Of a stretch of DNA of 64,000 bases, positions 35,080-43,779 are shown in pieces. The first letter of the stretch is position 1; each line of letters opens with the position of its first letter. This DNA comes from Leptospira selangorensis. Its GTDB lineage: Bacteria; Spirochaetota; Leptospiria; Leptospirales; Leptospiraceae. The stretch covers positions 186,001 to 250,000 of the forward strand of contig NZ_RQES01000018.1 of the NCBI RefSeq assembly GCF_004769405.1, written 5' to 3'. The translations under genes were made by a program, and so were the position numbers. The notes under the pieces are model-generated. The model searched no databases and was not told the origin of the DNA. It saw only the letters and a program-made list of their open reading frames with translations.

Positions 35080-35552
35080 TACTCTTCTTCCCTTTCCCTA
35101 TAACGGAACGCGACCCCTTCCAAAACTTTTGCATCCTTTGCAATCTCTGCCATGCTAGTAGTATAACCTTCAGTAGTACCTGTTTGGAAAATTGTAGGAG
35201 GGACGGGGACCAATCCTACATTTGCGAGATACATTCCGTCCATACCTCTGTCAAAAAGTTCTTTCTTAATTTTTTCGTAATAGAACTTTTCTATCCTTCC
35301 GTCCCCGAAGTTCCTAACGATCACTCTTCCGTAAGTTTTGTAATTCCTACGTTTGGGAGGATGTTTCAAAATTTCTATCTGCTCCCAGCCAGGTTTATGA
35401 GAAACGAGTACAGTTTCTTTCTGGACTCCTTCCTGGATAAATTCTACCGAAAAGCAGGAAACCAAGGTTAGGCAAGATAGAGCCAGGATTCCCTTCCATA
35501 ACTGAACATTTATTCCGGTCCCTGGACTAGTTAAAATGGGTAGAATGGCCAT
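35079..35552 (-). CDS. Lipoprotein of unknown function
   Basis: The lipobox is LTLVSC (C at residue 33 from the ATG at 35552), after a hydrophobic stretch beginning NVQLWKGILAL. The reading frame opens further upstream (ATG at 35609), and both starts give long N-regions, so the true start is uncertain; 35552 has GGGGAGGA directly adjacent. The mature part of about 125 residues is basic (HPPKRRNYKTYGRVIVRNF) with no recognised domain. It is coupled to the DUF1285-like gene by a TAATG junction. Confidence 0.7.
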   Translation of the reverse strand: MAILPILTSPGTGINVQLWKGILALSCLTLVSCFSVEFIQEGVQKETVLVSHKPGWEQIEILKHPPKRRNYKTYGRVIVRNFGDGRIEKFYYEKIKKELFDRGMDGMYLANVGLVPVPPTIFQTGTTEGYTTSMAEIAKDAKVLEGVAFRYREREEE

Positions 35553-35724
35553 TCCTCCCCATTCAAGGAGCGCACATACCGGGGACAAGCGGTTTTTTTG
35601 CATAGCCAAAAGAGGGCTTTTCAGACTCGGATTTTTTTTATATACTCTCCCCGGATACCCGGTAAATTCTCGCGAAATTCGGAACCTCGTTTAAGCTGGT
35701 TCCTCCGGGCTACCAAAAACTCGT

Positions 35725-36411
35725 ATGGAAGATATAGATCTCAAAAAACGCGCGAGAGAAAACGTTTTAAAAATAGGGTATTGTACTCTGGACGAGCTGG
35801 AAGAGAAGGTGAAAGCCTTCCGGGTGATGAACCAGAACGCCGCCAAAAAAAGGTACCTTATTACTAGAGAACCTATCTCCGATTCATCCGGAAAAATTTT
35901 GGTTCCGAAAGCTGCAGAGATAGATATCTCCACTGCAAAATTGCTTCGACGTCATTTTAAACCTACTAGCGAATTTAAAACGTTCCAACCGGACGAAGGT
36001 ATCGTGATCATTTCCGATATGACTTCCGCAGAAGGTGTTTCTTTCACAATGGATATCGTGACTCAGATCATGAACTTGGGTGGCGGTGCTTACGAAGGAT
36101 TTATAGATCGTGTGGATAGTTTCGGAGACTTCATCAATCTTCTTAAAAAGTCGCTATTTCCGCGTCTCATCATCATCGGCTATATGCCTCAAGATAAGAT
36201 CCAAGGCGAGTTACTGAATTTTGTTCGAGTGAAACGAGTGGATAATTATTTGAGAGCCATGGAGCTGACTCACACAGCATTCAAACCTCAGGCTTATTTT
36301 CCTAAGATCCGTCAGATCGAAATTTCCCAAGAAGATCCAAAATCTTGGGGACGTTTTGTCGTAGAGATCGTTAGAGAATACACTCGCCCTTATCTATTAG
36401 AAGAAGTTTAA
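35725..36411 (+). CDS. Conserved protein of unknown function
   Basis: 228-aa soluble protein, no signal sequence. N-terminal half has a basic helix ([14 protein letters not shown]) and a [18 protein letters not shown] stretch that looks like a small beta unit. C-terminal half is rich in hydrophobic strands ([11 protein letters not shown]) and [18 protein letters not shown]. No family is recognised. The intact frame of normal codon use argues for a real gene. It is followed by the GC-rich hairpin region and stands alone. Confidence 0.8.
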   Translation: MEDIDLKKRARENVLKIGYCTLDELEEKVKAFRVMNQNAAKKRYLITREPISDSSGKILVPKAAEIDISTAKLLRRHFKPTSEFKTFQPDEGIVIISDMTSAEGVSFTMDIVTQIMNLGGGAYEGFIDRVDSFGDFINLLKKSLFPRLIIIGYMPQDKIQGELLNFVRVKRVDNYLRAMELTHTAFKPQAYFPKIRQIEISQEDPKSWGRFVVEIVREYTRPYLLEEV

Positions 36412-36441
36412 TTTTCGGGGCGGATCTTCGCTTCGCTCAGA

Positions 36442-36486
36442 CCGAGCTGCTCCGGGCTCGGGCATTCGCCCTCGTCACTTCGTGAC
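36442..36486. repeat. GC-rich multi-hairpin element
   Basis: Three adjacent stem-loops within 45 bases: CCGAGC/GCTCGG (36442-36447 with 36456-36461), GGGC/GCCC (36460-36463 with 36468-36471, sharing two bases with the first) and GTCAC/GTGAC with loop TTC (36474-36478 with 36482-36486). Base content is far from the AT-rich surroundings. It resembles dispersed palindromic elements that sit after genes; it could terminate the upstream gene. Whether it recurs elsewhere in the genome cannot be told here. Confidence 0.45.
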
Positions 36487-36526
36487 AAGCCCTGCGTATC
36501 TCTTCCGCGGGGTTTCTGAAAAAATA

Positions 36527-36559
36527 ACTTGTAACTTTTATTGTTTCAAGTAGTCTAAT
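36527..36559 (+). promoter_or_regulatory. Promoter with operator-like palindrome upstream of the quinone-reductase-like gene
   Basis: Arms ACTTGTAAC (36527-36535) and GTTTCAAGT (36543-36551), nine bases each with one mismatch and a 7-base centre, lie 43 to 75 bases before the ATG at 36602. A -35-like TTGTAA (36529-36534) is inside the left arm and a -10-like TAGTCT (36551-36556, 16-base spacing) just touches the right arm. A protein bound here would block RNA polymerase. Regulators of the HxlR/MarR class often control such reductases, but none is encoded nearby. Confidence 0.4.
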
Positions 36560-36601
36560 CAATTAAATCTAACACGGACCGATACAGGTTTAAGAATCCA
36601 A

Positions 36602-37480
36602 ATGAGCACAATATCCGAAACAGTACTCGTGACCGGAGCTTCCGGCCATCTGGGAAAAATTATCCTAGAAGAATTATTAAAAAGGGGTCATAATAAGATC
36701 ATCGCCACAACTCGTAAGCCGGAAAGTTTACAAGACTTTGCAACAAGAGGAGTTACTGTAAGGAAGGCAAGTTTTGACGACCCTGCAAGTCTTGTTGCTG
36801 CATTCCAAGGTGCAGATCGAGTTTTAATCATTAGCACGGACAATATAGGGAACAGGATCGAAGAACATAAGAATGCGGTCGATGCTGCGGTAAATATAGG
36901 AGCAAAACGGATACTTTATACTTCTCTCACCAAAGCTGACGAAGTTCCGGTTACATTCGCATTCGAACACGAAGGAACGGAAGAGAAGATCAAACAAAGC
37001 GGTCTTGCATATACAATTCTTCGAAATAACATGTATTCGGATTATTTAATACCTAAATTACAACATGCAATTGCAAGCGGTTCTCTTTATGGTTCAGGCG
37101 GGGTCGGAGCCTGTGCTTATGTTTCCAGAACGGATTGTGCGAAAGCCGCAGCGGCTGCTTTACTTTCTCCCGAAGCAGGAAACAAAATTTTGGAGATCGG
37201 CGGGCCGAAGGCTTGGACTTATGCAGAGCTTGCAAAATTCACTTCCGAACTAGTGAATAAGCCCATTTCTTATGTGGATCTTCCTGCAGAAGAACTTTCC
37301 AAAGCACTAGTCGGAGCAGGAGTTCCGAAACCTATGGCGGATGCTTTAGCTTCTTTTGATGTTTCCATTCGAGAAGGTTATTTGAAAGAAGTAAACTCGT
37401 CTGCAAAAGATCTTATTGGAGAATCTCTGCAGGATGTGAGCGCACTATTGAAGGAAAACAGAACCGCTCTGGTTTCCTAA
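36602..37480 (+). CDS. NAD(P)-binding NmrA-type oxidoreductase, quinone reductase (QOR2/YtfG-like)
   Basis: 292 aa. Rossmann motif TGASGHLG near residues 11-18, then ATTRKPESL for NADP choice and GADRVLIIST near 73. The ILRNNMYSDYL and the AYVSRTDCAKAAAAAL segments match the QOR2/YtfG subfamily of atypical SDRs that reduce quinones. Alone in its operon, with a palindromic promoter region upstream. Ends 17 bases before the convergent glycosyltransferase gene. Confidence 0.8.
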   Translation: MSTISETVLVTGASGHLGKIILEELLKRGHNKIIATTRKPESLQDFATRGVTVRKASFDDPASLVAAFQGADRVLIISTDNIGNRIEEHKNAVDAAVNIGAKRILYTSLTKADEVPVTFAFEHEGTEEKIKQSGLAYTILRNNMYSDYLIPKLQHAIASGSLYGSGGVGACAYVSRTDCAKAAAAALLSPEAGNKILEIGGPKAWTYAELAKFTSELVNKPISYVDLPAEELSKALVGAGVPKPMADALASFDVSIREGYLKEVNSSAKDLIGESLQDVSALLKENRTALVS

Positions 37481-37496
37481 GTATTAAAAATAGATC

Positions 37497-38654
37497 CTAC
37501 ATACGTTTTTTCGTTTGGCTCATCCAAGTCAGATTTGAATTCAGAAAATAGTTTGTGAACATTGCGATCAAGATTGCGGCTAGATCGCATAAAAGTCTTA
37601 GTTCGAAATTCTGAGGTATGCCTAAACGAGGTAGGATCTTATAAAACATTAGTTGGAATATCCCCAACTGTACGAAAATTCCTAGAGCGCTTACTCCTGA
37701 GAATATGATAAATCCTCGGACTGCCGCCCATTTTTCGTATCTAGTTTCATAAAATGTAAAGTAATTATTCAGTATAAAATTGCTGATGATCGATAGTTCT
37801 ATCCCAAAAAACACGGAACTAGGGAATATGGGTAGGATACCGATGCCCGTCTCTAAGTCTTTTACTCCCAAGTTTTCGAATAAGATAAAACCTAAAAGAT
37901 TAACGATCACTCCACTGATACCTACAAGAGAATATAATAAAAAAGTAGAGGAGATCCATTTACCGAAACGTAGATCTAATACGGTCATCAAAAAACTGCG
38001 AGCAATTGAATTGTTGATCTTGGTTTCTCCATGGAGTCTTGTGCGAAAATAAAATGGGACTTCTGCAACCTTCAGGTCTTTATCCGCTCTGCCTAATATT
38101 TCCAATAAGATCTTAAATCCGATCGGATTGATCTTGTATCCATATTTGAAAAACACTTCTCTTTTGATGGCGAAAAATCCGCTCATAGGATCCGAGATAC
38201 GGATCGGGAGAAGAAATTTCGTGAAAGTATTAGCAGTAACACTTAAGAACTTGCGTATCAAATTCCATTTTCCTGTGGAGCCTCCGTTGGCATATCTGGT
38301 GCCAACCGCCACATCCGCTCCTTCTTCCAAACTTTTTAACATCTGTGGCAATACGGATTCGTCATGTTGTAGGTCCGAGTCCATGACCAGAAAGTTTTCT
38401 CCTTCTGCAGCGCTCATTCCGGACACGATCGCGGAAGAAAGTCCTTTTTCTGTCATTCTTCGGATCAGTTTTACTTTAGGATTTTGATCTTTCAGATTTT
38501 CCACAACGGACCAGGTCCCGTCTGGGCTATTGTCATCTATTACGATTATCTCATATTCTAAACCGTTAAAGGTTTGGGTCACTCCTGAAATACATTTTTC
38601 TATATTTTCTGCTTCGTTATATGTAGGCAATAATACGGATATTTTAGGTCTCAT
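37497..38654 (-). CDS. GT2 glycosyltransferase with C-terminal GtrA domain
   Basis: 386 aa from the ATG at 38654, chosen because it forms an ATGA overlap with the upstream gene's stop and has CAGGA 4 bases before it (a GTG 12 bases upstream is also in frame). Residues 1-225: polyprenyl-phosphate mannosyl/glucosyltransferase domain (DPM1-like) with LLPTYNEAENI, DDNSPDGT and the metal/nucleotide VMDSDLQHDES. Residues 235-386: four helices of the GtrA type, likely a polyprenyl-linked sugar flippase. It should load a sugar on a lipid carrier at the inner face of the membrane. Works with the GT22 neighbour (inference). Confidence 0.9.
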   Translation of the reverse strand: MRPKISVLLPTYNEAENIEKCISGVTQTFNGLEYEIIVIDDNSPDGTWSVVENLKDQNPKVKLIRRMTEKGLSSAIVSGMSAAEGENFLVMDSDLQHDESVLPQMLKSLEEGADVAVGTRYANGGSTGKWNLIRKFLSVTANTFTKFLLPIRISDPMSGFFAIKREVFFKYGYKINPIGFKILLEILGRADKDLKVAEVPFYFRTRLHGETKINNSIARSFLMTVLDLRFGKWISSTFLLYSLVGISGVIVNLLGFILFENLGVKDLETGIGILPIFPSSVFFGIELSIISNFILNNYFTFYETRYEKWAAVRGFIIFSGVSALGIFVQLGIFQLMFYKILPRLGIPQNFELRLLCDLAAILIAMFTNYFLNSNLTWMSQTKKRM

Positions 38655-40165
38655 TTTTCCTGGCACAATTGGTATTGGTATAAATATAAACTGGCTCTTC
38701 TTTTGTTTTTATTCTGATTTAGGAATACGGCTAATTCTTCCAAAGGAGAAGATTGGAAATTCCCCACCAAGATCCATGGAGGATCCGGGTCCACTCCGTT
38801 CATCACATAATCCTTTCTGATAGCAAGAACCGCTGAACATGATTTGAATGGATCAAAGTTCTGGATCTTCGGTTGCATATTCTGATCCAAAGATTCTATC
38901 AGTTCATATCTTTCTAAGGGTTCTCGATACGCGTAAGATACGGGAAGGTGAGGGATGGAATCCCTATATACATAAAGTTCTTTGATCTCTTTATGAAAGT
39001 TTAAATATCGGACTAATTCTATCGTATTGTTCTGGATGGTGAAAAAGCTTAAAAGATCTAATAATAGGAAATTCACTATGAGAAATAAGATCCTTCTTAC
39101 GGACATTCTTCCTTTTTCAATTCCTCTCCAATAAGCACAAAGCGGAGATAGTAAGATCAACAGTAACGGAAGAATAGGCAGTAAAAATCTTTCTTCCTTA
39201 TGTGGGATAGCCGAATGGACCAATAAAAAGAGAACCGAGAATAAGATGGTTGGGACAAATTTGGAATATTCCGCCTTCCAATCGAATCCGGTATATTTGC
39301 CGATCAAAAATGGAAAAAGAGAAACTCCTAATATCGCAGGCAAATACGCAAACCAAGGAGACGCTCCATATTCCGCCGAATGTTGCAAATTATAGGCGAC
39401 GTAAGATCTTAGGGAAGAATGAAATGATCCTCTGAAGATCAGATCGGGCAATCCTGTGATAATTGCTAAAATGACCGAGAGTATTATAAATATATAAATA
39501 TCTTTGAAGGTTTTGTTTTTCCAAACCCTATATACGACCAGTGAAAATAATGCTAGGGCGCAAACTCCTACCTGAAACCTAAAAAGTGAGGCGATTGCCA
39601 AGAGACTTAAGGATATTGCTAATTGTTTCCATTCTCCTGATCTCCAATAGATCGAAGCGGAGAATACCGCTCCCAAGAGAAATGGGGATGACATGGATTC
39701 AATGAGTGCCCTTGTCGATACCAAAGGTATTAGAAAATGTAGAGAGAGTAAGAATGCTCCTGATAGTGGGATCCAGATTCGATAATCATTTTTAAGAGGA
39801 ACCTCCGGTGCATAAAGATACTTTAGGAATTTATATCCGATCCAGATCGAGATCCCGGAGAGTAATCCCAAACATACGAATATAAATTTGATTTGGTATA
39901 ATGGATCTTCGAACCCAAATTTGTAAGCGGTAGTTGCGAATAAACGTACGATCGAATCAGGCAATAAAGAACGTATCTCCGGAACTGCTTGTACTGAATT
40001 GATCAGGGATAAGGACTCGGATTGAGCCGGGACGGAAAAGAATAGAATGTAATAATCGTCTAGGGCGAGATATCCACTGTTTAAAATTGCAGTCGCAACT
40101 CGGATCAGTATTCCCAACGCGAGAAAAAGCTGGAACCATCTGGTCTCGACTTTTGCATTTAGCAT
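38651..40165 (-). CDS. GT22-type polytopic mannosyltransferase (ALG9/PIG-B-like)
   Basis: About 504 aa with at least ten hydrophobic helices. The first loop has the GT-C acidic motif (YLALDDYY, near residue 32), and the family-defining HKEERFLLPILPLL segment near 350 is the GT22 signature (H-K-E-x-R-F-x-x-P) of eukaryotic ALG9/ALG12/PIG-B. GT-C enzymes take sugar from a polyprenyl-phosphate donor on the outer face. The start ATG at 40165 is preferred; a TTG at 40195 adds ten residues. It is the upstream gene of the pair and its stop overlaps the start of the GT2-GtrA gene, which can make the donor. Confidence 0.88.
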   Translation of the reverse strand: MLNAKVETRWFQLFLALGILIRVATAILNSGYLALDDYYILFFSVPAQSESLSLINSVQAVPEIRSLLPDSIVRLFATTAYKFGFEDPLYQIKFIFVCLGLLSGISIWIGYKFLKYLYAPEVPLKNDYRIWIPLSGAFLLSLHFLIPLVSTRALIESMSSPFLLGAVFSASIYWRSGEWKQLAISLSLLAIASLFRFQVGVCALALFSLVVYRVWKNKTFKDIYIFIILSVILAIITGLPDLIFRGSFHSSLRSYVAYNLQHSAEYGASPWFAYLPAILGVSLFPFLIGKYTGFDWKAEYSKFVPTILFSVLFLLVHSAIPHKEERFLLPILPLLLILLSPLCAYWRGIEKGRMSVRRILFLIVNFLLLDLLSFFTIQNNTIELVRYLNFHKEIKELYVYRDSIPHLPVSYAYREPLERYELIESLDQNMQPKIQNFDPFKSCSAVLAIRKDYVMNGVDPDPPWILVGNFQSSPLEELAVFLNQNKNKRRASLYLYQYQLCQEK

Positions 40166-40180
40166 GGTCGTATCTTTACT

Positions 40181-40200
40181 TCTTTTTGATTTCAAAAAGA
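40181..40200. promoter_or_regulatory. 20-base near-perfect palindrome in a divergent promoter region
   Basis: TCTTTTTGA (40181-40189) and TCAAAAAGA (40192-40200) are perfect inverted arms around TT. It sits 16 bases upstream of the preferred start of the GT22 gene (40165). A TATAAT (40207-40212) and a second inverted pair ATTACAGAA/TTCTGTAAT (40211-40219, 40267-40275) follow, toward the divergent sugar-dehydrogenase gene. This looks like a shared control region; which regulator binds is unknown. Confidence 0.4.
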
Positions 40201-40331
40201 ACGCAGTATAATTACAGAACGGTGAAATGAAATATTATGTTAATCGCATAAATACATACGTCTTCATTCTGTAATATTTTTATTTTAGGTTTTTAGTTGC
40301 TGGAATGTTTTATAAGAAAGGCATTGTCTGC

Positions 40332-42131
40332 ATGAAAAACCTTCATTCTAAAAATACATTCCTATTAATATTTTTATTCCTAATACCTTCTCTCCTTTAT
40401 TCTCAATTTTATACGAATAAACAAATGAGAAAGAATGCGGATGAGAAGAATGCAGAATGGCTTGTGCGCGAAGGTTTTACATTGGTTGAAGATGCAGGAG
40501 ATTTTACCACTCCTGTCAGTATTGCATTATTAAGATCTCCGGGGCAATCCGCGAATGACGTGCTTTATATTGTTAGTGAACTAAGAGGAAGTATCAAGGC
40601 TCGTCTTAGAAATGGAAATGTAATCCAAATAGGAGAAGATGAGGAAATTTCTAAACCAAGAAAAGAACTTCCTGATTTTCAGGGAGAAATGGGGCAGACA
40701 GGTGCTTGTTTAACTCCGGATGATAGAACACTTTTTACTACATCTGTGTATCAAAACGGCTGGGGAAGAAGTAATAAGATCACTCGTTGGAAGTCAGTCG
40801 GGAATTTACCTTGGACAAAGATCGAAAAGGTAGAAGTTTTCGATTCTCCTTTCAGAGGTGATACAGCAGGTCTTGCACATCAGATCGGGCACTGTTTTGT
40901 GGATTCTAATTATCATATTTGGGTCGGCACAGGAGATGGGCAATCTTGGACAAGTTCTCATAAGAAGGATAGCACCAACGGAAAATTACTTAGATTAAAA
41001 TCCGATTTTTCTCAGGTCGAATCGAATCCGTTCTATACCGGCAAAAAGACAGAAGCAGGCGGATACATTTATTCTATGGGACTTCGAAATCCTTTCGCGA
41101 TCGCTAAGTCGGAAGGAGGAGAAGTCTATGTTGCGGATAACGGTCCTGAAATAGATCGTTTGGTCAAAGCATCCAAGGGTATGGATTTTCCTTGGGATAA
41201 TACGAATCCTAGTATGACGTATAATAATCTTATGACCTTTCCTAAGTCAGTAGGGCCGGCGGATATGATCTATGTTCCTAAAAATCATAAGCTCGCTTCC
41301 TTAAGAGGACATCTTGTGATAGCGGCTTCTCACATCACTTCATTGCTTGCGGTTCCCATTGACGATAAAAAAGGAGTCACTGGAGAACCTTGGTGGATCG
41401 TTCTTCCCACTAAATACGAGGAAGAAAGAAGACAGGATTTTACCGGTCTCGCTTTGGGTGAAGATGGGATACTTATCTCTCATATTCGGATGAGAAAAGA
41501 TGGAGGACTTCTGCCTGCTCCCGTTTTGAAATTAGTTCCAGGCCAAATCTCTTCTGAAAATATGAAATACTCCGGAGAACAATTGGTAGAGATCAAAGGA
41601 TGCAGAAGTTGTCATATAATCGGTGGGGCAGGTGGTAATGTTGCGCCCAATTTGGATGCGATCCGTCCCAGAACTACGGAAATGTTTAAGTCCCAAGACT
41701 TTCTGAAACAAGTGGAAGAAATGGCTTCGTATAAAGAAGAACCCGACCACGAAAGATGGAATCAGATCCGATCCAAGCTTACGGATCCGAGCCAAAATAG
41801 TAAGGAAAAGTTAGAATTATATATTTCTTCTAAATTAGAAAATCCTAAATTTTTAAATCCGATCAGCGGAATGCCTAATCTAAATCTTTCCAAAACGGAG
41901 ATAGAATCCTTAAAAGAATTTTTAGTGGAACTTTCCGAGGACTCGGTCAGATTCCAAGGTTTGGAAAAATGGGAATACAGTGTAGTTAAACAATTCGAAC
42001 AAAATCCTAGGATTTCTTTGGTTCTCTCCTTGTTATTCGGAATCGGATTCGGGATCTATGGAAAAAGATTATTCTATCTATTAAAAGGTTTGGTGATCCG
42101 TTTACAATTGAAGTTTATGAAAAAATCCTGA
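40332..42131 (+). CDS. Secreted PQQ-type sugar (sorbosone/glucose) dehydrogenase with haem c site and C-terminal membrane helix
   Basis: 599 aa from the ATG at 40332, which gives a clean signal peptide (MKNLHSKNTFLLIFLFLIPS); an ATG 27 bases upstream is an alternative. Residues about 45-400 form the six-bladed propeller of the glucose/sorbosone dehydrogenase family (GGYIYSMGLRNPFAIA, VADNGPEIDRL). Then a haem c-binding CRSCH with IGGAGGNVAPNL (about 425-442), typical of a cytochrome c domain, and a C-terminal hydrophobic helix near 570-585. It probably passes electrons from an oxidised sugar to the respiratory chain. PQQ binding is a family inference. It overlaps the convergent gene by 30 bases. 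Confidence 0.85.
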   Translation: MKNLHSKNTFLLIFLFLIPSLLYSQFYTNKQMRKNADEKNAEWLVREGFTLVEDAGDFTTPVSIALLRSPGQSANDVLYIVSELRGSIKARLRNGNVIQIGEDEEISKPRKELPDFQGEMGQTGACLTPDDRTLFTTSVYQNGWGRSNKITRWKSVGNLPWTKIEKVEVFDSPFRGDTAGLAHQIGHCFVDSNYHIWVGTGDGQSWTSSHKKDSTNGKLLRLKSDFSQVESNPFYTGKKTEAGGYIYSMGLRNPFAIAKSEGGEVYVADNGPEIDRLVKASKGMDFPWDNTNPSMTYNNLMTFPKSVGPADMIYVPKNHKLASLRGHLVIAASHITSLLAVPIDDKKGVTGEPWWIVLPTKYEEERRQDFTGLALGEDGILISHIRMRKDGGLLPAPVLKLVPGQISSENMKYSGEQLVEIKGCRSCHIIGGAGGNVAPNLDAIRPRTTEMFKSQDFLKQVEEMASYKEEPDHERWNQIRSKLTDPSQNSKEKLELYISSKLENPKFLNPISGMPNLNLSKTEIESLKEFLVELSEDSVRFQGLEKWEYSVVKQFEQNPRISLVLSLLFGIGFGIYGKRLFYLLKGLVIRLQLKFMKKS

Positions 42132-43652
42132 TCTATAATAATCAATGAACCAATCCGCAAATTTTTCGCTGGCCATTACTGACGAAGAATAAGTAAGATG
42201 GTGAGGATCCATGAAATATTGTTTGCGATCGAATAGGTCGCTTGCATCCAAAAATCCGTATTTCGTTGGGGATATTTTTTCTAAAAATCCAAGATACCCT
42301 AGATACCATCTGCTATTCGAATAAACTGATTTTTCCTTGGGATTTTCAGGAGAGTTGATAAGTAAAACAGGGATATTCCGTTCTGATAAATAATGTATCC
42401 CTTCATTCAAATATTTCATCTGAGACCAAGAACGAAATGATTTTTGTTTGGAAAGTGATCCTTTGGCGTTCTTGATCTTTTTGAACCTATTCAGAACATT
42501 TTCTTCGTCGTTCTCTCTGTAAATTCTGAGATCATAATCTTTATCGTATTGATCATCCGGCATGGATTCCAATCTGGAATCATCTAAACCAGGGATCCGA
42601 GTATATGATAAATTTTCCCTAAATTCGGATCTGCAAAAGTTTTGAGAAAGGCGTATCCCATAGGTTTCTTCCGTCCCGAAAATCCTGGAGTCCACTTCTA
42701 AGGAAGATACTTGTTTATCGGATTGGAATTTAAGTTTCAAATTTTCTAATTTTTCGGAGAAATTCAAGTCCAGATAATACCAACCCTTCTTCGCATACGT
42801 TCTATCGAATATGAGTTCTTGTTTAGGGAGGATCCTGAAAATTTTCAAATTTGTTCCCGGATTTTGGATGAATATACTATCTCTCCATTTGTTGCCGGAA
42901 ATTTCACAATCGATCTCGAATTCAGGTTTTGCCCAACCTCTTAGATAAATCCCTTCTTTCGGAATGACTCCTGTATAATAATGATAAGATCGTCCCCATC
43001 TAAAACGATGCATGTACCAGGCCATCACCGGATCATAAAAGAAACTTCTGTATCTAACTCCGTAAGAAATTAATTTGGACGCGAATGATTCTAGTTGGGA
43101 TTTATCTAAATTATAAATTTCTTCCCAATGATCTTTTAAAAAAAGGTCGGGATATAATAATCTGTTTTGGTGTCTGATCCGGACAGATTCTTCGAAAAAT
43201 CCTTTTTCATCATATTCTAATCCTTCCTGAGTTTCTTTTAAATGTTCTAATTGAAAGTCCGCTGGATTGATCAGATAGACTACCGCTTTCGGTTTTTTGG
43301 AAACAATGTCTTCTTTGTAATAATAAAAATCGGAAGGTGTAAGTGAAGGGTGGGAATAAAATTCCGTTCGGATCTTGTCCTCATCCGGAACGGTCCGATT
43401 TACTTTATTTGAAAATATATCCGGCAATACGGAATACAATGCGATACTACTTCCTAAGAGTAGCACTCCGTTTTCTTTTTCAGAAAAACGGATCTCTTTT
43501 CTTTTTCTTAAAAAATTATACCAAGGAGAAGTATCCCATTCCATTTCGTTCGGAACCGAAAAGAGTAGGTTCTGGAATAAGAAACGATCTATGAATAAAA
43601 AAAACAAAGAGCAATATACAAAGACCAATAGGATTTTAATTTTTCGACTCAT
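42102..43652 (-). CDS. SGNH-like membrane-anchored protein, DUF1574 type
   Basis: 516 aa from the ATG at 43652 (a TTG 24 bases upstream is in frame; GGA lies 9 bases before the ATG). One N-terminal membrane helix (about 6-27). A GSSIALYSVLPD block near 64-75 resembles SGNH block I, and the C-terminal MDPHHLTYSSS the Asp-x-x-His block, as in DltD/AlgX-type O-acyl or sugar-modifying hydrolases. Leptospira genomes hold families of this type (DUF1574), with unknown function. A role in envelope glycan O-acetylation or deacylation is an inference. Overlaps the convergent dehydrogenase by 30 bases. Confidence 0.75.
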   Translation of the reverse strand: MSRKIKILLVFVYCSLFFLFIDRFLFQNLLFSVPNEMEWDTSPWYNFLRKRKEIRFSEKENGVLLLGSSIALYSVLPDIFSNKVNRTVPDEDKIRTEFYSHPSLTPSDFYYYKEDIVSKKPKAVVYLINPADFQLEHLKETQEGLEYDEKGFFEESVRIRHQNRLLYPDLFLKDHWEEIYNLDKSQLESFASKLISYGVRYRSFFYDPVMAWYMHRFRWGRSYHYYTGVIPKEGIYLRGWAKPEFEIDCEISGNKWRDSIFIQNPGTNLKIFRILPKQELIFDRTYAKKGWYYLDLNFSEKLENLKLKFQSDKQVSSLEVDSRIFGTEETYGIRLSQNFCRSEFRENLSYTRIPGLDDSRLESMPDDQYDKDYDLRIYRENDEENVLNRFKKIKNAKGSLSKQKSFRSWSQMKYLNEGIHYLSERNIPVLLINSPENPKEKSVYSNSRWYLGYLGFLEKISPTKYGFLDASDLFDRKQYFMDPHHLTYSSSVMASEKFADWFIDYYRSGFFHKLQL

Positions 43653-43779
43653 TAGATTTTCCGATATGTTTTCCAAATTGAAAAATCGGATTGGATCGTC
43701 TATTCCAGACTTAGGTCCGATTATGAAATCGAAACTTCGGATTGTTGATGAATCGTAATATAATTATATGAAATCGTAA

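Noticed and set aside
35073..35471. Plus-strand ORF of 132 codons opposite the lipoprotein gene
   Set aside because: The opposite frame has a lipobox and coupling to its neighbour; this one has neither a ribosome-binding site nor a domain.
36412..36601. Small RNA or tRNA in the GC-rich region
   Set aside because: Hairpins are short and adjacent, with no cloverleaf or known RNA motif; treated as a repeat element.
40305..40331. Upstream ATG of the sugar dehydrogenase
   Set aside because: Would put an extra nine residues before a clean signal peptide; the internal ATG fits better.
43343..43758. Plus-strand ORFs opposite the SGNH-like gene
   Set aside because: Frame shadows; no start signals and no protein similarity.
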